NCBI GenBank assembly: GCA_035559995.1
Contig: DATMAM010000055.1
Coordinates: 33,439 to 97,438, forward strand
Length of the DNA stretch: 64,000 nucleotides
Source: DATMAM01 sp035559995
GTDB lineage: Bacteria > Desulfobacterota > Binatia > UBA9968
Direction: 5' to 3'
Position 1 is the stretch's first letter, and the number at the start of each line of letters is the position of its first letter. Under the pieces are notes generated by a model. That model saw nothing but the letters and a program-made list of their open reading frames with translations. It had not been told where the DNA came from and made no database searches. The translations under genes were made by a program, and so were the position numbers. Below are positions 41,692 to 50,777 of the stretch, piece by piece.

Positions 41692-43482
41692 TTAAGCGAT
41701 TTTCGCGTCCGCGCGGCGGTCGTGCTGCACGCCGAGCCTGAGGCCGAAAGCGCGCGCCAGGCTCGCGACTCCGACCGTGAGCACAATGAGGAAAATGCCG
41801 ATGATGCTCGCTTCCTCGCGCATGGCGATGTCCGGCGAAGCGAACTCCAGCGCAAGAATCGAAAGCGTCCGGGTGCTGCGGTCGGCGATGAGAATGATGC
41901 TGCTTGTTGTGTTCGCGGCGGTGATGAAGTTCAGCGTGCCGATCAAAATCCATGTCGGCATGAGAAGGGGAATCCAAATCCGAAAATAGGTCCGCAGCCA
42001 TCCCGCGCCGCAGATCCGGGCCTGTTCCTCCATGTCTTTACCGACTTGCACGAACACCCCTTTGAAGATATTCGTCCCGGTGGTCTTGCCTTGAATGATG
42101 ACGACCAGGATCAAGCCATAGATGCTGCCGTAGAGGAACGCCAGCGGCCGAAAGCCGCTTCCCGGCGGAAAGTCTCCCAGAAATAGCCAGAGGAGCCCCA
42201 AACCCGAGAGAATCCCGGGAACAGCGGCCGAACTCCAGATGATCGAATCCAATGCGTTACGCCCGGGCCAGCGGGTTTGGACCATAATATAAGCTAAGAT
42301 GGAGAAGAGCAGCGGGCTTACCAGCGCCGATGCGCTTGCCAGGATGAGCGTCGTCTTGAGAGCATCGATGAAAAGATGGTCGGTGAGCACGAGCCTCCAG
42401 TGGTCGAGGGTAAAAACGGGGTCGATCTCAAAGTAGCCCGCGCGCGTCATAAAACTGCTGACCACCAGAATGACGGCCGGCAGCAGAGTAAGCAGAACAA
42501 CAAGTGTAGCGACGATGCCGAACACCGGCCATTTCCAGCGACCCAGGTCAATGAGGCCCGGCTTGAAACTGCCAGTGATCGTGGTGTAGTGCCTGCGCTG
42601 GAGAATCCACCGCTGCATGGGGACGATGAGCGCTACGACCAGGAGGGTAATGCTCGCCAATGCCGTCGCCTGGCCGTAGAGCGGCGGCTCGCGCCGCACC
42701 ATGTCAAAGATCATCGTGGAGTATACGAAAAACCCGAAAGGTACGCCCAGCAGTTGCTCGATCTCGAAAGATTGAAAAATTCTCAGGAGCTGGAGCGCAA
42801 AGACGAGCACGATGGGCGACGCCATAAGGGGAAGGGTGATCCAGAGCATGGTGCGAAGGTCGGATGAGCCGCTCACTCTCGCCGCCTCCTCCATGCTCGC
42901 GTCCATGTTCCGAAAGGCCGGAGTGAGCAAGATCACTTTGAGCGCGATGCCATTCGCCATAAGGTGCGCCCACAAGATACCGGGGACGCTGAAAACATTG
43001 AACGGGCCGTCCTTGATAAACGGAAACAGCTTCTGCAGCCAGACATTGATCATCCCCAGCTCCGGGTCGAGGAGCATGATCCACGCGATGGTCGTCGAGA
43101 TATCGGGCATCATGTAAGAGATCCAGAACATGAACTCCAGGCCGTGGCTGAAAGGTATTCTCGTGCGCGCCAAGATCCAGGCGATAAGGATGGCCGTCGG
43201 GAAGCTCACGAGCATGACCAGGGTCCAGATCATGATCGTGTTACCCACGGCCTTGAGCAGGCGGGGCTCGCCCAAAGCCGCCCGCCAGTTGTCCAGTCCC
43301 CACTTGGGCGTGCCGGTCAGTATTTCGGTGGCTGTGTTGAAGCTCTGAAGGAGAATTAGAAAAACGGGGTAGATGAGATAAAAGCCCAAGACGAGAAGGA
43401 TAATGGCCATGATCGCCGTGCTGCTACGCGGTCGGACATGGACGCTTAACGGCTGCGCGGCGGTCGTCGAGATCTCGGCCAT
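41692..43482 (-). CDS. Double-length ABC permease (FbpB/SfuB type)
   Basis: 596 residues with two fused permease domains of six TM helices each. The EAA loops that touch the ATPase are EEAARVSGSSDLRTMLWITL (first half) and EEQARICGAGWLRTYFRIWI (second). This is the layout of ferric-iron, thiamine or phosphonate importers. No ATP-binding subunit gene occurs in this operon or nearby. The ATG at 43482 is given; a TTG at 43539, 3 nt after the upstream stop, is an alternative that would keep translational coupling. Confidence 0.88.
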   Translation of the reverse strand: MAEISTTAAQPLSVHVRPRSSTAIMAIILLVLGFYLIYPVFLILLQSFNTATEILTGTPKWGLDNWRAALGEPRLLKAVGNTIMIWTLVMLVSFPTAILIAWILARTRIPFSHGLEFMFWISYMMPDISTTIAWIMLLDPELGMINVWLQKLFPFIKDGPFNVFSVPGILWAHLMANGIALKVILLTPAFRNMDASMEEAARVSGSSDLRTMLWITLPLMASPIVLVFALQLLRIFQSFEIEQLLGVPFGFFVYSTMIFDMVRREPPLYGQATALASITLLVVALIVPMQRWILQRRHYTTITGSFKPGLIDLGRWKWPVFGIVATLVVLLTLLPAVILVVSSFMTRAGYFEIDPVFTLDHWRLVLTDHLFIDALKTTLILASASALVSPLLFSILAYIMVQTRWPGRNALDSIIWSSAAVPGILSGLGLLWLFLGDFPPGSGFRPLAFLYGSIYGLILVVIIQGKTTGTNIFKGVFVQVGKDMEEQARICGAGWLRTYFRIWIPLLMPTWILIGTLNFITAANTTSSIILIADRSTRTLSILALEFASPDIAMREEASIIGIFLIVLTVGVASLARAFGLRLGVQHDRRADAKIA

Positions 43483-43542
43483 CGGCTTACAACGGAGCAG
43501 CGCTCGCGAACGGTGGAAATTCTTCGTCGAACCGGGCAAACT

Positions 43543-44742
43543 CTACCGGACTCGCGTCTCGCGGTACAGCTCCTCCGCCCGCTTCATCAGGGTGATCCGC
43601 TTTTTTTGTACCTCCGGGTCGTGCTCGAGCATCAGATAATCGACGCCGGGCTTGCGCATCTCCGCCGGATTGAGCTTGCCGACCTCAGTGACGTCTATGC
43701 GGAACGTCTGGTCGGGCGTCTGCTCGCTCTTGGTATGCACTGCGGTCTGTCCCTCTTTTGACAAAAACCAGTTGATGAACAGTTTCGTGGCGTTCGGATG
43801 GGGCCTCCGGTTGACCACGGCGATGTTGTTGGACGCCCCCGTCCCCTGAAGCGTCGGCCGCTCTTTGAGCGGCCTGTCGAGAATGTCCGTGAAGCTCGCC
43901 ACCGGAAGACCCTGCCGGCCGAGCTTGTCGATGTCGCGGCCGGCCGAGCCGACAAAGATCGCCATCGTGTACTTTCCGCGAGCAACGCCATCCGCGATCT
44001 GCCGATAGTCCTCCGTGAACGTCACGTTGAGCTCGGGGTCAAAGAAGCGCCGGAGGTATTTCTCCCCGATATCCGGATGAACCTGGACGGTGAAATAGGT
44101 GCCGCCGGCTCCCCCGATCGTCGGCGGAAGCGCGACAATCTCGCCGGCAAACCGCTTGTCGAGGAACCCCCATACGGAGTCGATCTTTTTTGCCGCCTCG
44201 ACTGGCAACTTTTTCGTGTTGAAACGCATCACGACAGGGGTCAGGTCCGCCGTGCCCGAGAAGGCGAAAACATACTTCTCTTCGGGGTCGCTGTAATGGT
44301 GTTTGCCCTTGTACCACAGCGACTTGTTGACGACTTCCGGATGAAACAAGACCGGGCCGACCGGGTCGAGCACGCCGTTTGGCACAAGCCGGGTGTTGGC
44401 GGTAGTGCCGCCAGTCATGATGATGTCGACCTCGTGCTTGCCCGCGCCGCGCTCAGCCAGGATTCGATCCGCCTGATTGGTCCCGCCGCCGGTCGAGACC
44501 ACCGTTCGCACGCCGAACTTGTCTTCGAACAATCGGAAGATCGGACGATAATTTCGTGACGCCGCGCCGCCGAGGACTACAACCAGCTTTCCTTCCTGCC
44601 GCGCGGCCGCCACCGTCTCATCCCAGGAAGTGGCTCCCGAAACGCCCGTAACGCCAAGTACGGCCAAGCCGCAATAAAAAAACGCCAGCGGAAGTGACTT
44701 TTGCTTTTTCCCGCTTGCCGCCGTGAAATGCTCCGCGAACAT
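43543..44742 (-). CDS. Extracellular solute-binding protein, FbpA/AfuA-like
   Basis: 399 residues. A signal-like helix (LPLAFFYCGLAVLGVTG) lies after a charged start. The domain opens TSWDETVAAARQEGKLVVVL, continues with GTNQADRILAERGAGKHEVD and ends with WFLSKEGQTAVHTKSEQTP, the pattern of class II iron-type binding proteins. Direct neighbour of the double-length permease; together with the 44797-45930 protein it gives this operon two different receptors. The ligand (iron chelate, other metal complex or organic anion) is not evident. Confidence 0.82.
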   Translation of the reverse strand: MFAEHFTAASGKKQKSLPLAFFYCGLAVLGVTGVSGATSWDETVAAARQEGKLVVVLGGAASRNYRPIFRLFEDKFGVRTVVSTGGGTNQADRILAERGAGKHEVDIIMTGGTTANTRLVPNGVLDPVGPVLFHPEVVNKSLWYKGKHHYSDPEEKYVFAFSGTADLTPVVMRFNTKKLPVEAAKKIDSVWGFLDKRFAGEIVALPPTIGGAGGTYFTVQVHPDIGEKYLRRFFDPELNVTFTEDYRQIADGVARGKYTMAIFVGSAGRDIDKLGRQGLPVASFTDILDRPLKERPTLQGTGASNNIAVVNRRPHPNATKLFINWFLSKEGQTAVHTKSEQTPDQTFRIDVTEVGKLNPAEMRKPGVDYLMLEHDPEVQKKRITLMKRAEELYRETRVR

Positions 44743-44796
44743 CAGACGAACCTCCTTCTGAGCCGTTGGTTTCTTCGGCCTCGCTCTTTACTTGCC

Positions 44797-45930
44797 TTAC
44801 TTGCCCGTCTCCGCTTTGGGAAAGCCAAAAGCCTCCACCGCCATCGCCATCCACTTGGCGGACTGGTGAAACGTGTCAAAGCTGTTCACGCAGAGCTTCT
44901 TTCCCCTGAGCAGCTTCGCGAGATTGCTTCCCGGAGAAAATACTGAGGCGATCGCCGGATAGTACTTGTCGATAATCTCCTGTCCCTCGGGACTCGCGAA
45001 ATGCTCGAGGAGCAAGAGCGACGCGTAAGGATGCGGCGCGGAATTTAGTACCATCTCGGAGTTGCCAAGGCGCAGCGGAACCGGCTCGAGAATCTTGAAC
45101 TGCAACGCCCCGGTCGGGTCTTTTTGAATCGCTCTTACAATCGACTGGTAGTGCGTTCCGAAATGAAGCGGGTATTCTCCCGCATGGATCGCGCGGATTG
45201 CCCTGCTGTTGCCGCGAAACCAAACGGGATCCTGCTCGCGTAGCCCCCGGGCAAGCCTCATCGCCCATTCCAGGCCCAGCCCTTGCTCGGGGCAAGCAGG
45301 GAAAGCTGCAAAAACATGCGTCCTGATGTCCACCATGAATTTTCTGCCTTTGAATTCGGGCTTGAGAAAATCTTCCCACTTATCCGGAACCCTCTCCTCC
45401 GAAATAAGTTTCCTGTTATAAACGGGCACGGTGAGGCCGCTGGTGAGCGATACGGTAGTCCGATATTTGGGGTCAATCATCTTGGGCGAGATGCCGAGCA
45501 CGCCATGCTCCGCCATGCCCAGGATGTCAAACTTTTTGGCAAACGAAACGTATTCCTCATAAAATTCCGTCGCCGCGTTGGCGGTATCCCATTTCTGTGC
45601 CGTCCGCGCCTTTAGTTCCATGATGAAGCGTTGCGCCGCGTCCGGCCCCTGAATCTCGACCAGCTCCACTTCGATGAACGGGTATTTTTTCTTGAAGCTT
45701 TGCAGCATGTGCGGAAACGTTTCTGGATCGAGACCCGTGAGGGCCCGGACGCGGCCTTCCTTTTTAGCCTTGGCGACGATTTCATCGTGGCTGGTTTCAA
45801 AGATGTAGCCCTTCGCCTCGGCCGCTTTTTTCGCTTCGACCACCGCGGCCGCAACCGCTGCGAGACCCGGATCCGCCCGGGAAAACAACCAAGCTGTCGC
45901 CAAACCGACCGCCAGAAAGATAAGTTTCAT
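44797..45930 (-). CDS. Extracellular solute-binding protein, paralogue of the 8040-9158 protein
   Basis: 377 residues from an ATG behind GAGGTGGAG; signal peptide MKLIFLAVGLATAWLFS. Shared landmarks with the orphan binding protein at 8040: AKGYIFETSHDEIVAKAKKE, KYPFIEVELVEIQGPDAAQR, PDKWEDFLKPEFKGRKF and LLRGKKLCVNSF. First gene of the ABC operon, with a sigma-54 promoter 54 nt upstream. The two receptors of this operon are not close paralogues of each other. Confidence 0.82.
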   Translation of the reverse strand: MKLIFLAVGLATAWLFSRADPGLAAVAAAVVEAKKAAEAKGYIFETSHDEIVAKAKKEGRVRALTGLDPETFPHMLQSFKKKYPFIEVELVEIQGPDAAQRFIMELKARTAQKWDTANAATEFYEEYVSFAKKFDILGMAEHGVLGISPKMIDPKYRTTVSLTSGLTVPVYNRKLISEERVPDKWEDFLKPEFKGRKFMVDIRTHVFAAFPACPEQGLGLEWAMRLARGLREQDPVWFRGNSRAIRAIHAGEYPLHFGTHYQSIVRAIQKDPTGALQFKILEPVPLRLGNSEMVLNSAPHPYASLLLLEHFASPEGQEIIDKYYPAIASVFSPGSNLAKLLRGKKLCVNSFDTFHQSAKWMAMAVEAFGFPKAETGK

Positions 45931-45983
45931 GGCTCCACCTCGAACCAACGGCGTACCCGTTGCCGTTATCCTTTAGACCGCAC

Positions 45984-45999
45984 GGCAACCCCGATGCCA
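45984..45999 (-). promoter_or_regulatory. Sigma-54 (-24/-12) promoter of the ABC operon
   Basis: Minus strand TGGCATCGGGGTTGCC: GG and GC at exact spacing, TGGCA and TTGC intact. It would start transcription near 45972, about 40 nt before the first binding-protein gene. Confidence 0.75.
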
Positions 46000-46027
46000 A
46001 ACTATTCGAGCCGCCGAAACTGTTTGA

Positions 46028-46040
46028 AATCAACGCGTGG
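46028..46040 (+). promoter_or_regulatory. IHF-like site between promoter and activator dyads
   Basis: AATCAACGCGTGG matches WATCAA-N4-TTR at all fixed positions except one. It sits between the -24 element and the dyads, where IHF normally bends DNA in sigma-54 promoters. No equal site was found at the receptor-run promoter. Confidence 0.35.
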
Positions 46041-46075
46041 CGGCGGCAAAAACGGCTTTGCAACGCACAGGGCAT

Positions 46076-46090
46076 GTGCACATTTCACAC
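46076..46090. promoter_or_regulatory. Upstream activator dyad 1 (ABC operon)
   Basis: GTGCACATTTCACAC, of the form GTGCA-N5-YRCAC. Centre about 85-90 bp upstream of the -24 element. Confidence 0.6.
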
Positions 46091-46106
46091 GATCGAATCT
46101 CCGGGC

Positions 46107-46121
46107 GTGCAAAGTTTGCAC
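46107..46121. promoter_or_regulatory. Upstream activator dyad 2 (ABC operon)
   Basis: GTGCAAAGTTTGCAC, a perfect 15-bp palindrome and the best example of the dyad. Its centre is 31 bp from the neighbouring one. Confidence 0.7.
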
Positions 46122-46597
46122 ATCCGGCGCTATTCCAGGAACGGGAAGAACCGCAGGTTTTCCAGGCGGCGCGTTATTCGGTTGTCCGCGCCCCGCAAAC
46201 TCCGGCTCGTTTTGGTCGTCCGGCGGTAAGGTCAGCTTGAGCTCGTTTCGTTCTGTTCGCGCCCGTCGCGCTAAAGGTGATAAGCGAAGCTGAGTGTTCC
46301 GCGACCAGCCCGGCCCGTGAATGTGACGAAACCCTCTCTCGAATACGCCTTTGGCTTTCTCTCAACCCCGGTCGGTCAACCCCCCTTGACTGCATTTCGC
46401 CGGGTTGCATCGCCGGCGGCGAGAAAGACTCGGGAAAGAATAGTCCTATGAAAGAAATGACGTTTTTCGCCGCTGGCCGGCGAAGGCGGATTGCCAGCGC
46501 GCATAGAGATCACTGCAAGACGCCCGTGTGCAGCTTCTTTACATAAACATCGCCTTGTGAAATCGCGGGCAACCTCCCCACGCGATAGACAAGAGAA

Positions 46598-46933
46598 CTA
46601 AAAGCTCTCGAGCGCCTCGTCGCGGGCGGCATAGATTGAAAGAATCGAGGAAAACCCGGCCAGATCGAAGACCTGCCGGATATGAGGTTTGAGCGAGCAC
46701 AAGACGATCCTTCCGTGCAAGCTGCTCAGCCGCTTGGCGGCGAGAAGAAAAACGCGCAGGCCGGAGCTGCTGATGTATTCGAGCTGCGAAAGATCGATCA
46801 CAAACTTGCGGTCCCCTGAATCGATCGCGTCTAAAATTTTCTCTTCAAAGCTCCTCGCCGTCGTCGTATCCAATCGCCCGGCCAAGCTCAAAGTAACAAC
46901 GTTACTAGCGCTTCGCCTTTCAGTGATTTCCAT
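46598..46933 (-). CDS. STAS-domain anti-sigma factor antagonist
   Basis: 111-residue single STAS domain (SpoIIAA/RsbV type). The phosphorylatable serine segment is LEYISSSGLRVFLLA; LAGRLDTTTA forms the first strands. When unphosphorylated such proteins bind an RsbW-type kinase and free its sigma factor or other target. It is the last gene of a minus-strand set with the kinase, a second STAS protein and a PP2C phosphatase, although 154 nt separate it from the kinase gene. Confidence 0.9.
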   Translation of the reverse strand: MEITERRSASNVVTLSLAGRLDTTTARSFEEKILDAIDSGDRKFVIDLSQLEYISSSGLRVFLLAAKRLSSLHGRIVLCSLKPHIRQVFDLAGFSSILSIYAARDEALESF

Positions 46934-47087
46934 GGCGCAAAACAGTCGCGATTGCTGTTTCGTCTGGTTGGCCCTTACATTGGCGCCGCCCGCTCTTCAA
47001 GAATCGCGGGACGAGCCAATTCGCCTCTGCCAAAAGCTTACCCGGCTCTCTTCATGCGCACAGTATCTTCAGGCCGATCCCGATCCT

Positions 47088-47510
47088 TCAACTCACCTTC
47101 GCTTTCTTCTTCAGCCGAAGAACATTTCGGCCGCGAACCCGCCGATATTCAAGCTCATCCATCAAACCTCTGATGAGGTGAATCCCCAAGCCGCCGACGG
47201 GGCGCTTCTCCAGCGGGCTACTAAGTTCTGGCGCCGGGACCCGAAGCGGGTCGAAAGGCCTGCCGTCGTCCTCCACCTCGGCCGTCAATACCCCTTCGTC
47301 TAGCGAGAGGCGGATACGAATTTTGTGCTCTCCGTCGTCGTCAAACGCGTAAGAGATAATGTTCGTCAGGACTTCTTCCAAGGCCAGGGTAACATCGAAC
47401 ACAATATTCTCCAAAAGGTGGTGGCGTTCGCCGAATTCAGCCAACATGCGCTGCAATGCTTCCACCTCCGAGAGCGCGTTTTTGAGCTCGATGGTCAATT
47501 CTTCCGCCAT
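47088..47510 (-). CDS. RsbW-like serine kinase / anti-sigma factor (HATPase)
   Basis: 140-residue GHKL ATPase domain. N-box LALEEVLTNIISYAF, G1-like DDGRPFDP and G2 GGLGIHLIRGLMDELEY are complete. It would phosphorylate the STAS proteins beside it and bind a regulatory target. Start at the ATG 7 nt after the upstream STAS stop; an ATG at 47564 would overlap that gene and adds a basic stretch foreign to the family. No sigma factor gene is adjacent, so the output may be non-transcriptional. Confidence 0.88.
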   Translation of the reverse strand: MAEELTIELKNALSEVEALQRMLAEFGERHHLLENIVFDVTLALEEVLTNIISYAFDDDGEHKIRIRLSLDEGVLTAEVEDDGRPFDPLRVPAPELSSPLEKRPVGGLGIHLIRGLMDELEYRRVRGRNVLRLKKKAKVS

Positions 47511-47517
47511 GATCTCG

Positions 47518-47862
47518 TCATCCGAGATACCGCAAACCCTGTATCGCTTCTTCCTGAGTCGCAAAAATCGGGATCTCCGAGGCGATGTCTACCATTTCGA
47601 GCACTCGCCTCACGTCCGCGTTGGCCCGGCAGATGGCCATGCGACCCTGGTGAGGCTCCAGTTTGTTCGCGGCCTCGTACAGGACACGCAGGCCCGCGCT
47701 GCTAATGTAAGCGAGCAGGGCGCAGTCGATGATGATTCGCGTGTACCCCGAGTCGATCAATGTCATCAGTTGGTCGCGAAATTGCGGCGCGGTGACAGCG
47801 TCAATCCGCCCGTCAACGTTGAGAACCGCGCCGGATTCGAATTTGCTGACTACGACTCGCAT
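47518..47862 (-). CDS. STAS-domain anti-sigma factor antagonist
   Basis: 114-residue STAS domain with the serine segment LLAYISSAGLRVLYEAANKL and an ending SEIPIFATQEEAIQGL. It is only distantly similar to the 46598-46933 protein, so the module has two non-redundant antagonists, but it is strikingly close to the truncated copy at 50468-50704. AGGTGGAG precedes the ATG. Directly upstream of the kinase gene. Confidence 0.9.
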   Translation of the reverse strand: MRVVVSKFESGAVLNVDGRIDAVTAPQFRDQLMTLIDSGYTRIIIDCALLAYISSAGLRVLYEAANKLEPHQGRMAICRANADVRRVLEMVDIASEIPIFATQEEAIQGLRYLG

Positions 47863-47943
47863 AACTCCACCTTTTGGTTTCCCTTGTGCGCGTCAAGAAA
47901 CGCGCCGCACGTTGCCACTGCGCATGCGGTGGCGCGGCTAAAA

Positions 47944-50142
47944 TCAGGCGACCGTCTCGCCCGTACGAGGCTCCGGCCTCCGCGACGCATTACGCCGGTA
48001 TTGAAAGACCAACAAAGTCATATCATCGTTTTGCGGACAGCGGTCTCTGAAAGTCGCCACCTCGTCCAGCACCCGCTGCGCGCACAGCCTGGATGAGCGT
48101 CGATCATCGCTGGCCAAACACTGTCTGAGCCGATCCTCAGAGAAAAACATTCCTGCGGAATTTTCCGCCTCGGTGATCCCGTCGGTGTACAGAAAAAGCA
48201 TGTCTCCCGGTAGCAGTCGAAGAACACGCTTTCCATAGGAAGCGTTGGCTTTCACTCCTACGGGCGGTGCCCGCAGCTCATCGAGCGCCCGCACCGTGCC
48301 GTCCGTTGACATCAAGAATGGCGGATTATGCCCCGCATTGGCATATTGCGCTTCGCCGGTGTCCAGCTGCAGGATGCTCAGAAAAATCGTCACAAACATG
48401 CACTGATCGTTCTCTCTCACCAGCTCGGCGTTGACCCTGCGCAGCACCTCGTCGGGAGGAGTGCCTTCGGCCGTAAAAGCGCGGATCAACGTCGTAGTGA
48501 GCCGCACCAAAGTCTTTGAGACCGCCATGAACAAGGATGCGGGAACGCCTTTGCCGGAGACATCGCCAACGGCCAGACAGATATGGTTCTCATCGACAAA
48601 GAAAAAATCGTAAAAGTCGCCTCCTACCTCTCGCGCCGGCTGAACCGTCGCGTAGATGTCAAACTCGGGCCGCTCGGCCAGGACCTTAGGCAACATCCCC
48701 ATCTGGATGTCATGGGCAACCCGCAATTCGCTCTCGATGCGCTCGCGCGCCGCCGTCGTCTCTGTAAGTTTGCCGATATAATCCTGGAGCGCCCGTATCA
48801 TGCTGGCAAAAATTCGCGCCAACCTCCCGACCTCGTCGCGACACGAAGCGGCCAGAAGATCGAGAGCGGAGGCCACCGCCTCGGAATTTGAGAAGTCGCG
48901 CTCCGCCAACTGTTGCGTATACGCCGCAAGCCGGTTCAAGGGCTTGGCCATCCGACTCACGAGCAGCCAGCTCAAAGCGAGTGCAAGCAAAAATACAATC
49001 GTCGTCAAAAACGCTTGCTGCTTCACGATTGCCCGCGCCGGAGCGCGTAACTCGTCCAAATAGACGCTCGCTCCGACATACCAGTCCAGAGGTTGAAAAT
49101 ATCGCACATAGGCCTGCTTCGCGTAGCGGTAATTATGGGGATCGCGAGGATGATTCCAAGTATAGCGGTACGGCACGTCTGGCGTTTTCGCGGCGTTCAT
49201 CATCGCCTGCAGCTGCCCGCTCCCGGTAACAGGCTCGCTCGAGCGCGTCGCATAGCCGGCGGCAACGCTCGGGTGAATCAACAGTCGCCCGCTCCCATCA
49301 AACAAAAATAAATATCCCGACTCCCCGATCGTGATCCGTGCAAAGTCCTGCCGCAACTGTTCAAGAATATGTTGCAGCTTGCGTTGCGTCTCCGATTCGA
49401 TGTCGTCAATGTAAATCCCGGTTCCTACGATCCAGCCCCATGGCTTAAACAAGCGCACGTAGGTCAACTTCTCGCGCGGCTGCGCTTCTCCCAGCCGTAT
49501 GTGCCAATGAGAAACGTATCCTTCGCCGTGCTCGCGCACCACACGCTGCTGTTCCCGAACGACGTATTTGCCTTTGATATCCTGAAAATTGGTCATGTCG
49601 GTTCCCATAATCGCCGGATCAGGATGAGAAATCGAGCGAAGCGTTTGGTAATCCACTGCGAAGAAGTAATCGTTGTGGCCGTAGCGAATGGGTTTTAAGC
49701 TGTCGAGGGCTGTCTGCTTGGCCTCTTTTTCAGTAATCAGTCCCCGGAGGGCCAACTCCCGTCGAGCTTCAAGACGATACATCACGACAGCCACCAAGTT
49801 TTTAACCTGCTCCTTGTAACGGCTTAAAGCGTATTCTCTGTGATAGGAAAGACTTTGATATTCGTTTGCGATCGCCAGCATGACGAGGTTCAGTTCGTCC
49901 TGTGTGGTTTTTTCAGCGGCTTTCAGCGTTTCCCTTTCGACGGCTCTTGACGTCATGATCATAAAAGCGACGGATGCTGTAAGCAGGATGCCAACGATCA
50001 GAGTCAGAAGCTTCGATTTGAAACTGGTAAACATCAACCGGCCAGCTTCGCCCGCACGCCTCAAAAACAGCCTTACGAGTCGGGAACTCTTCAAAACATC
50101 AGCGACTGAGATGGAAATGGACATAACAACGGCCATCCACAA
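47944..50142 (-). CDS. Cache-HAMP-PP2C (SpoIIE/RsbU-type) membrane phosphatase
   Basis: Up to 732 residues. TM1 at about 44-63; periplasmic part with two Cache units (first around NDYFFAVDYQTLRSISHP, residues 157-174; second around ESGYLFLFDGSGRLLIHP, 274-291); TM2 about 379-397; HAMP to about 460; a coiled linker; PP2C domain from about 480 with QPAREVGGDFYD and AVGDVSGKG holding the metal Asp residues, and DDMTLLVF near the end. It senses a small external ligand and dephosphorylates the STAS proteins. The start is uncertain: an ATG at 50034 (MFTSFKSKLL) would remove 36 residues. Confidence 0.9.
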   Translation of the reverse strand: MWMAVVMSISISVADVLKSSRLVRLFLRRAGEAGRLMFTSFKSKLLTLIVGILLTASVAFMIMTSRAVERETLKAAEKTTQDELNLVMLAIANEYQSLSYHREYALSRYKEQVKNLVAVVMYRLEARRELALRGLITEKEAKQTALDSLKPIRYGHNDYFFAVDYQTLRSISHPDPAIMGTDMTNFQDIKGKYVVREQQRVVREHGEGYVSHWHIRLGEAQPREKLTYVRLFKPWGWIVGTGIYIDDIESETQRKLQHILEQLRQDFARITIGESGYLFLFDGSGRLLIHPSVAAGYATRSSEPVTGSGQLQAMMNAAKTPDVPYRYTWNHPRDPHNYRYAKQAYVRYFQPLDWYVGASVYLDELRAPARAIVKQQAFLTTIVFLLALALSWLLVSRMAKPLNRLAAYTQQLAERDFSNSEAVASALDLLAASCRDEVGRLARIFASMIRALQDYIGKLTETTAARERIESELRVAHDIQMGMLPKVLAERPEFDIYATVQPAREVGGDFYDFFFVDENHICLAVGDVSGKGVPASLFMAVSKTLVRLTTTLIRAFTAEGTPPDEVLRRVNAELVRENDQCMFVTIFLSILQLDTGEAQYANAGHNPPFLMSTDGTVRALDELRAPPVGVKANASYGKRVLRLLPGDMLFLYTDGITEAENSAGMFFSEDRLRQCLASDDRRSSRLCAQRVLDEVATFRDRCPQNDDMTLLVFQYRRNASRRPEPRTGETVA

Positions 50143-50467
50143 CGTCGGATTCGACGCGATCGGAGTACGGGCGCACTAGTTACCCGCGAGTTTCGCTACT
50201 CCTTTCCTCGTCGTCCATCAAAACCCGGCCGGTCGGGCGGAGCGCTCCAGCGAACCGATTGCTATGGTCCAGAAGCAGGTCGGTTCTCCGGACGATATTC
50301 CGGCCGCGCGGACGTAACCCCGAATAACATTTATCGCTCCGTCGACCAGCAGCCGCAAGCCAATGGTGACTCCGCTGATCCGATCTCGATCAGCTCCACG
50401 AATGGGCTTTCGGCTCGTCGCGCAGTCGATCGCGCATTTCCCTGCGCCTCGATATGTTAAACCACAC
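50143..50467. other. Intergenic region, no gene seen
   Basis: 325 bases between the PP2C gene and the truncated STAS copy. It has several short inverted repeats but no readable gene or clear promoter; it may be debris from the rearrangement that truncated the STAS gene. Confidence 0.45.
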
Positions 50468-50704
50468 CTATTTTAAGCTTTCTATCGCCTGTTCCTGCGT
50501 TGCAAAGATCGGAATTTCCGAGGACATGTCGACCAATTCCCAGACTCTTTTAACGTTCTCGCTCAAGCGGCGGATTGCGATCTTGCCTTGAGCCTGATCG
50601 ATTCTACCCGGAGCTTCGTAAAAGATCCGCAGCCCGGCGCTGCTGATGTGGGCGAGCAGCGCGCCGAGTCGAGCCCACGGTTCCTTGAGCATCGTCGGCA
50701 TCAC
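50468..50704 (-). pseudogene. Truncated STAS-domain gene
   Basis: 78 codons. From HISSAGLRIFYEA to SEIPIFATQEQAIESLK it follows the C-terminal two thirds of the STAS protein at 47518-47862, sharing ISSAGLR and SEIPIFATQE. The first strands of the domain (about 45 residues) are missing, and no matching sequence lies upstream. The first 15 codons have no counterpart. Most simply this is a 5'-deleted duplicate; a functional mini-protein is unlikely but not excluded. Confidence 0.7.
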
Positions 50705-50777
50705 TTCTCACGCCCGCGTGCCGGACCCTGCGAATCGTCGAGCCGGCGCGGGCTCCCGCCTGAAAACGTTTCTCTAA

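Larger units (their letters stand above)
45931..46597. other. Long regulatory/intergenic region upstream of the ABC operon
   Basis: 667 bases without a supported gene. The first 190 hold a sigma-54 promoter, an IHF-like site and two dyads. A short hairpin (TTCGCCG / CGGCGAA, 46466-46484) lies further out. The rest shows nothing I can name. Confidence 0.55.

Noticed and set aside
46466..46484. Hairpin TTCGCCG/CGGCGAA as terminator for the STAS gene
   Set aside because: The T-run lies on the wrong side for either transcript and no gene ends within the expected distance.
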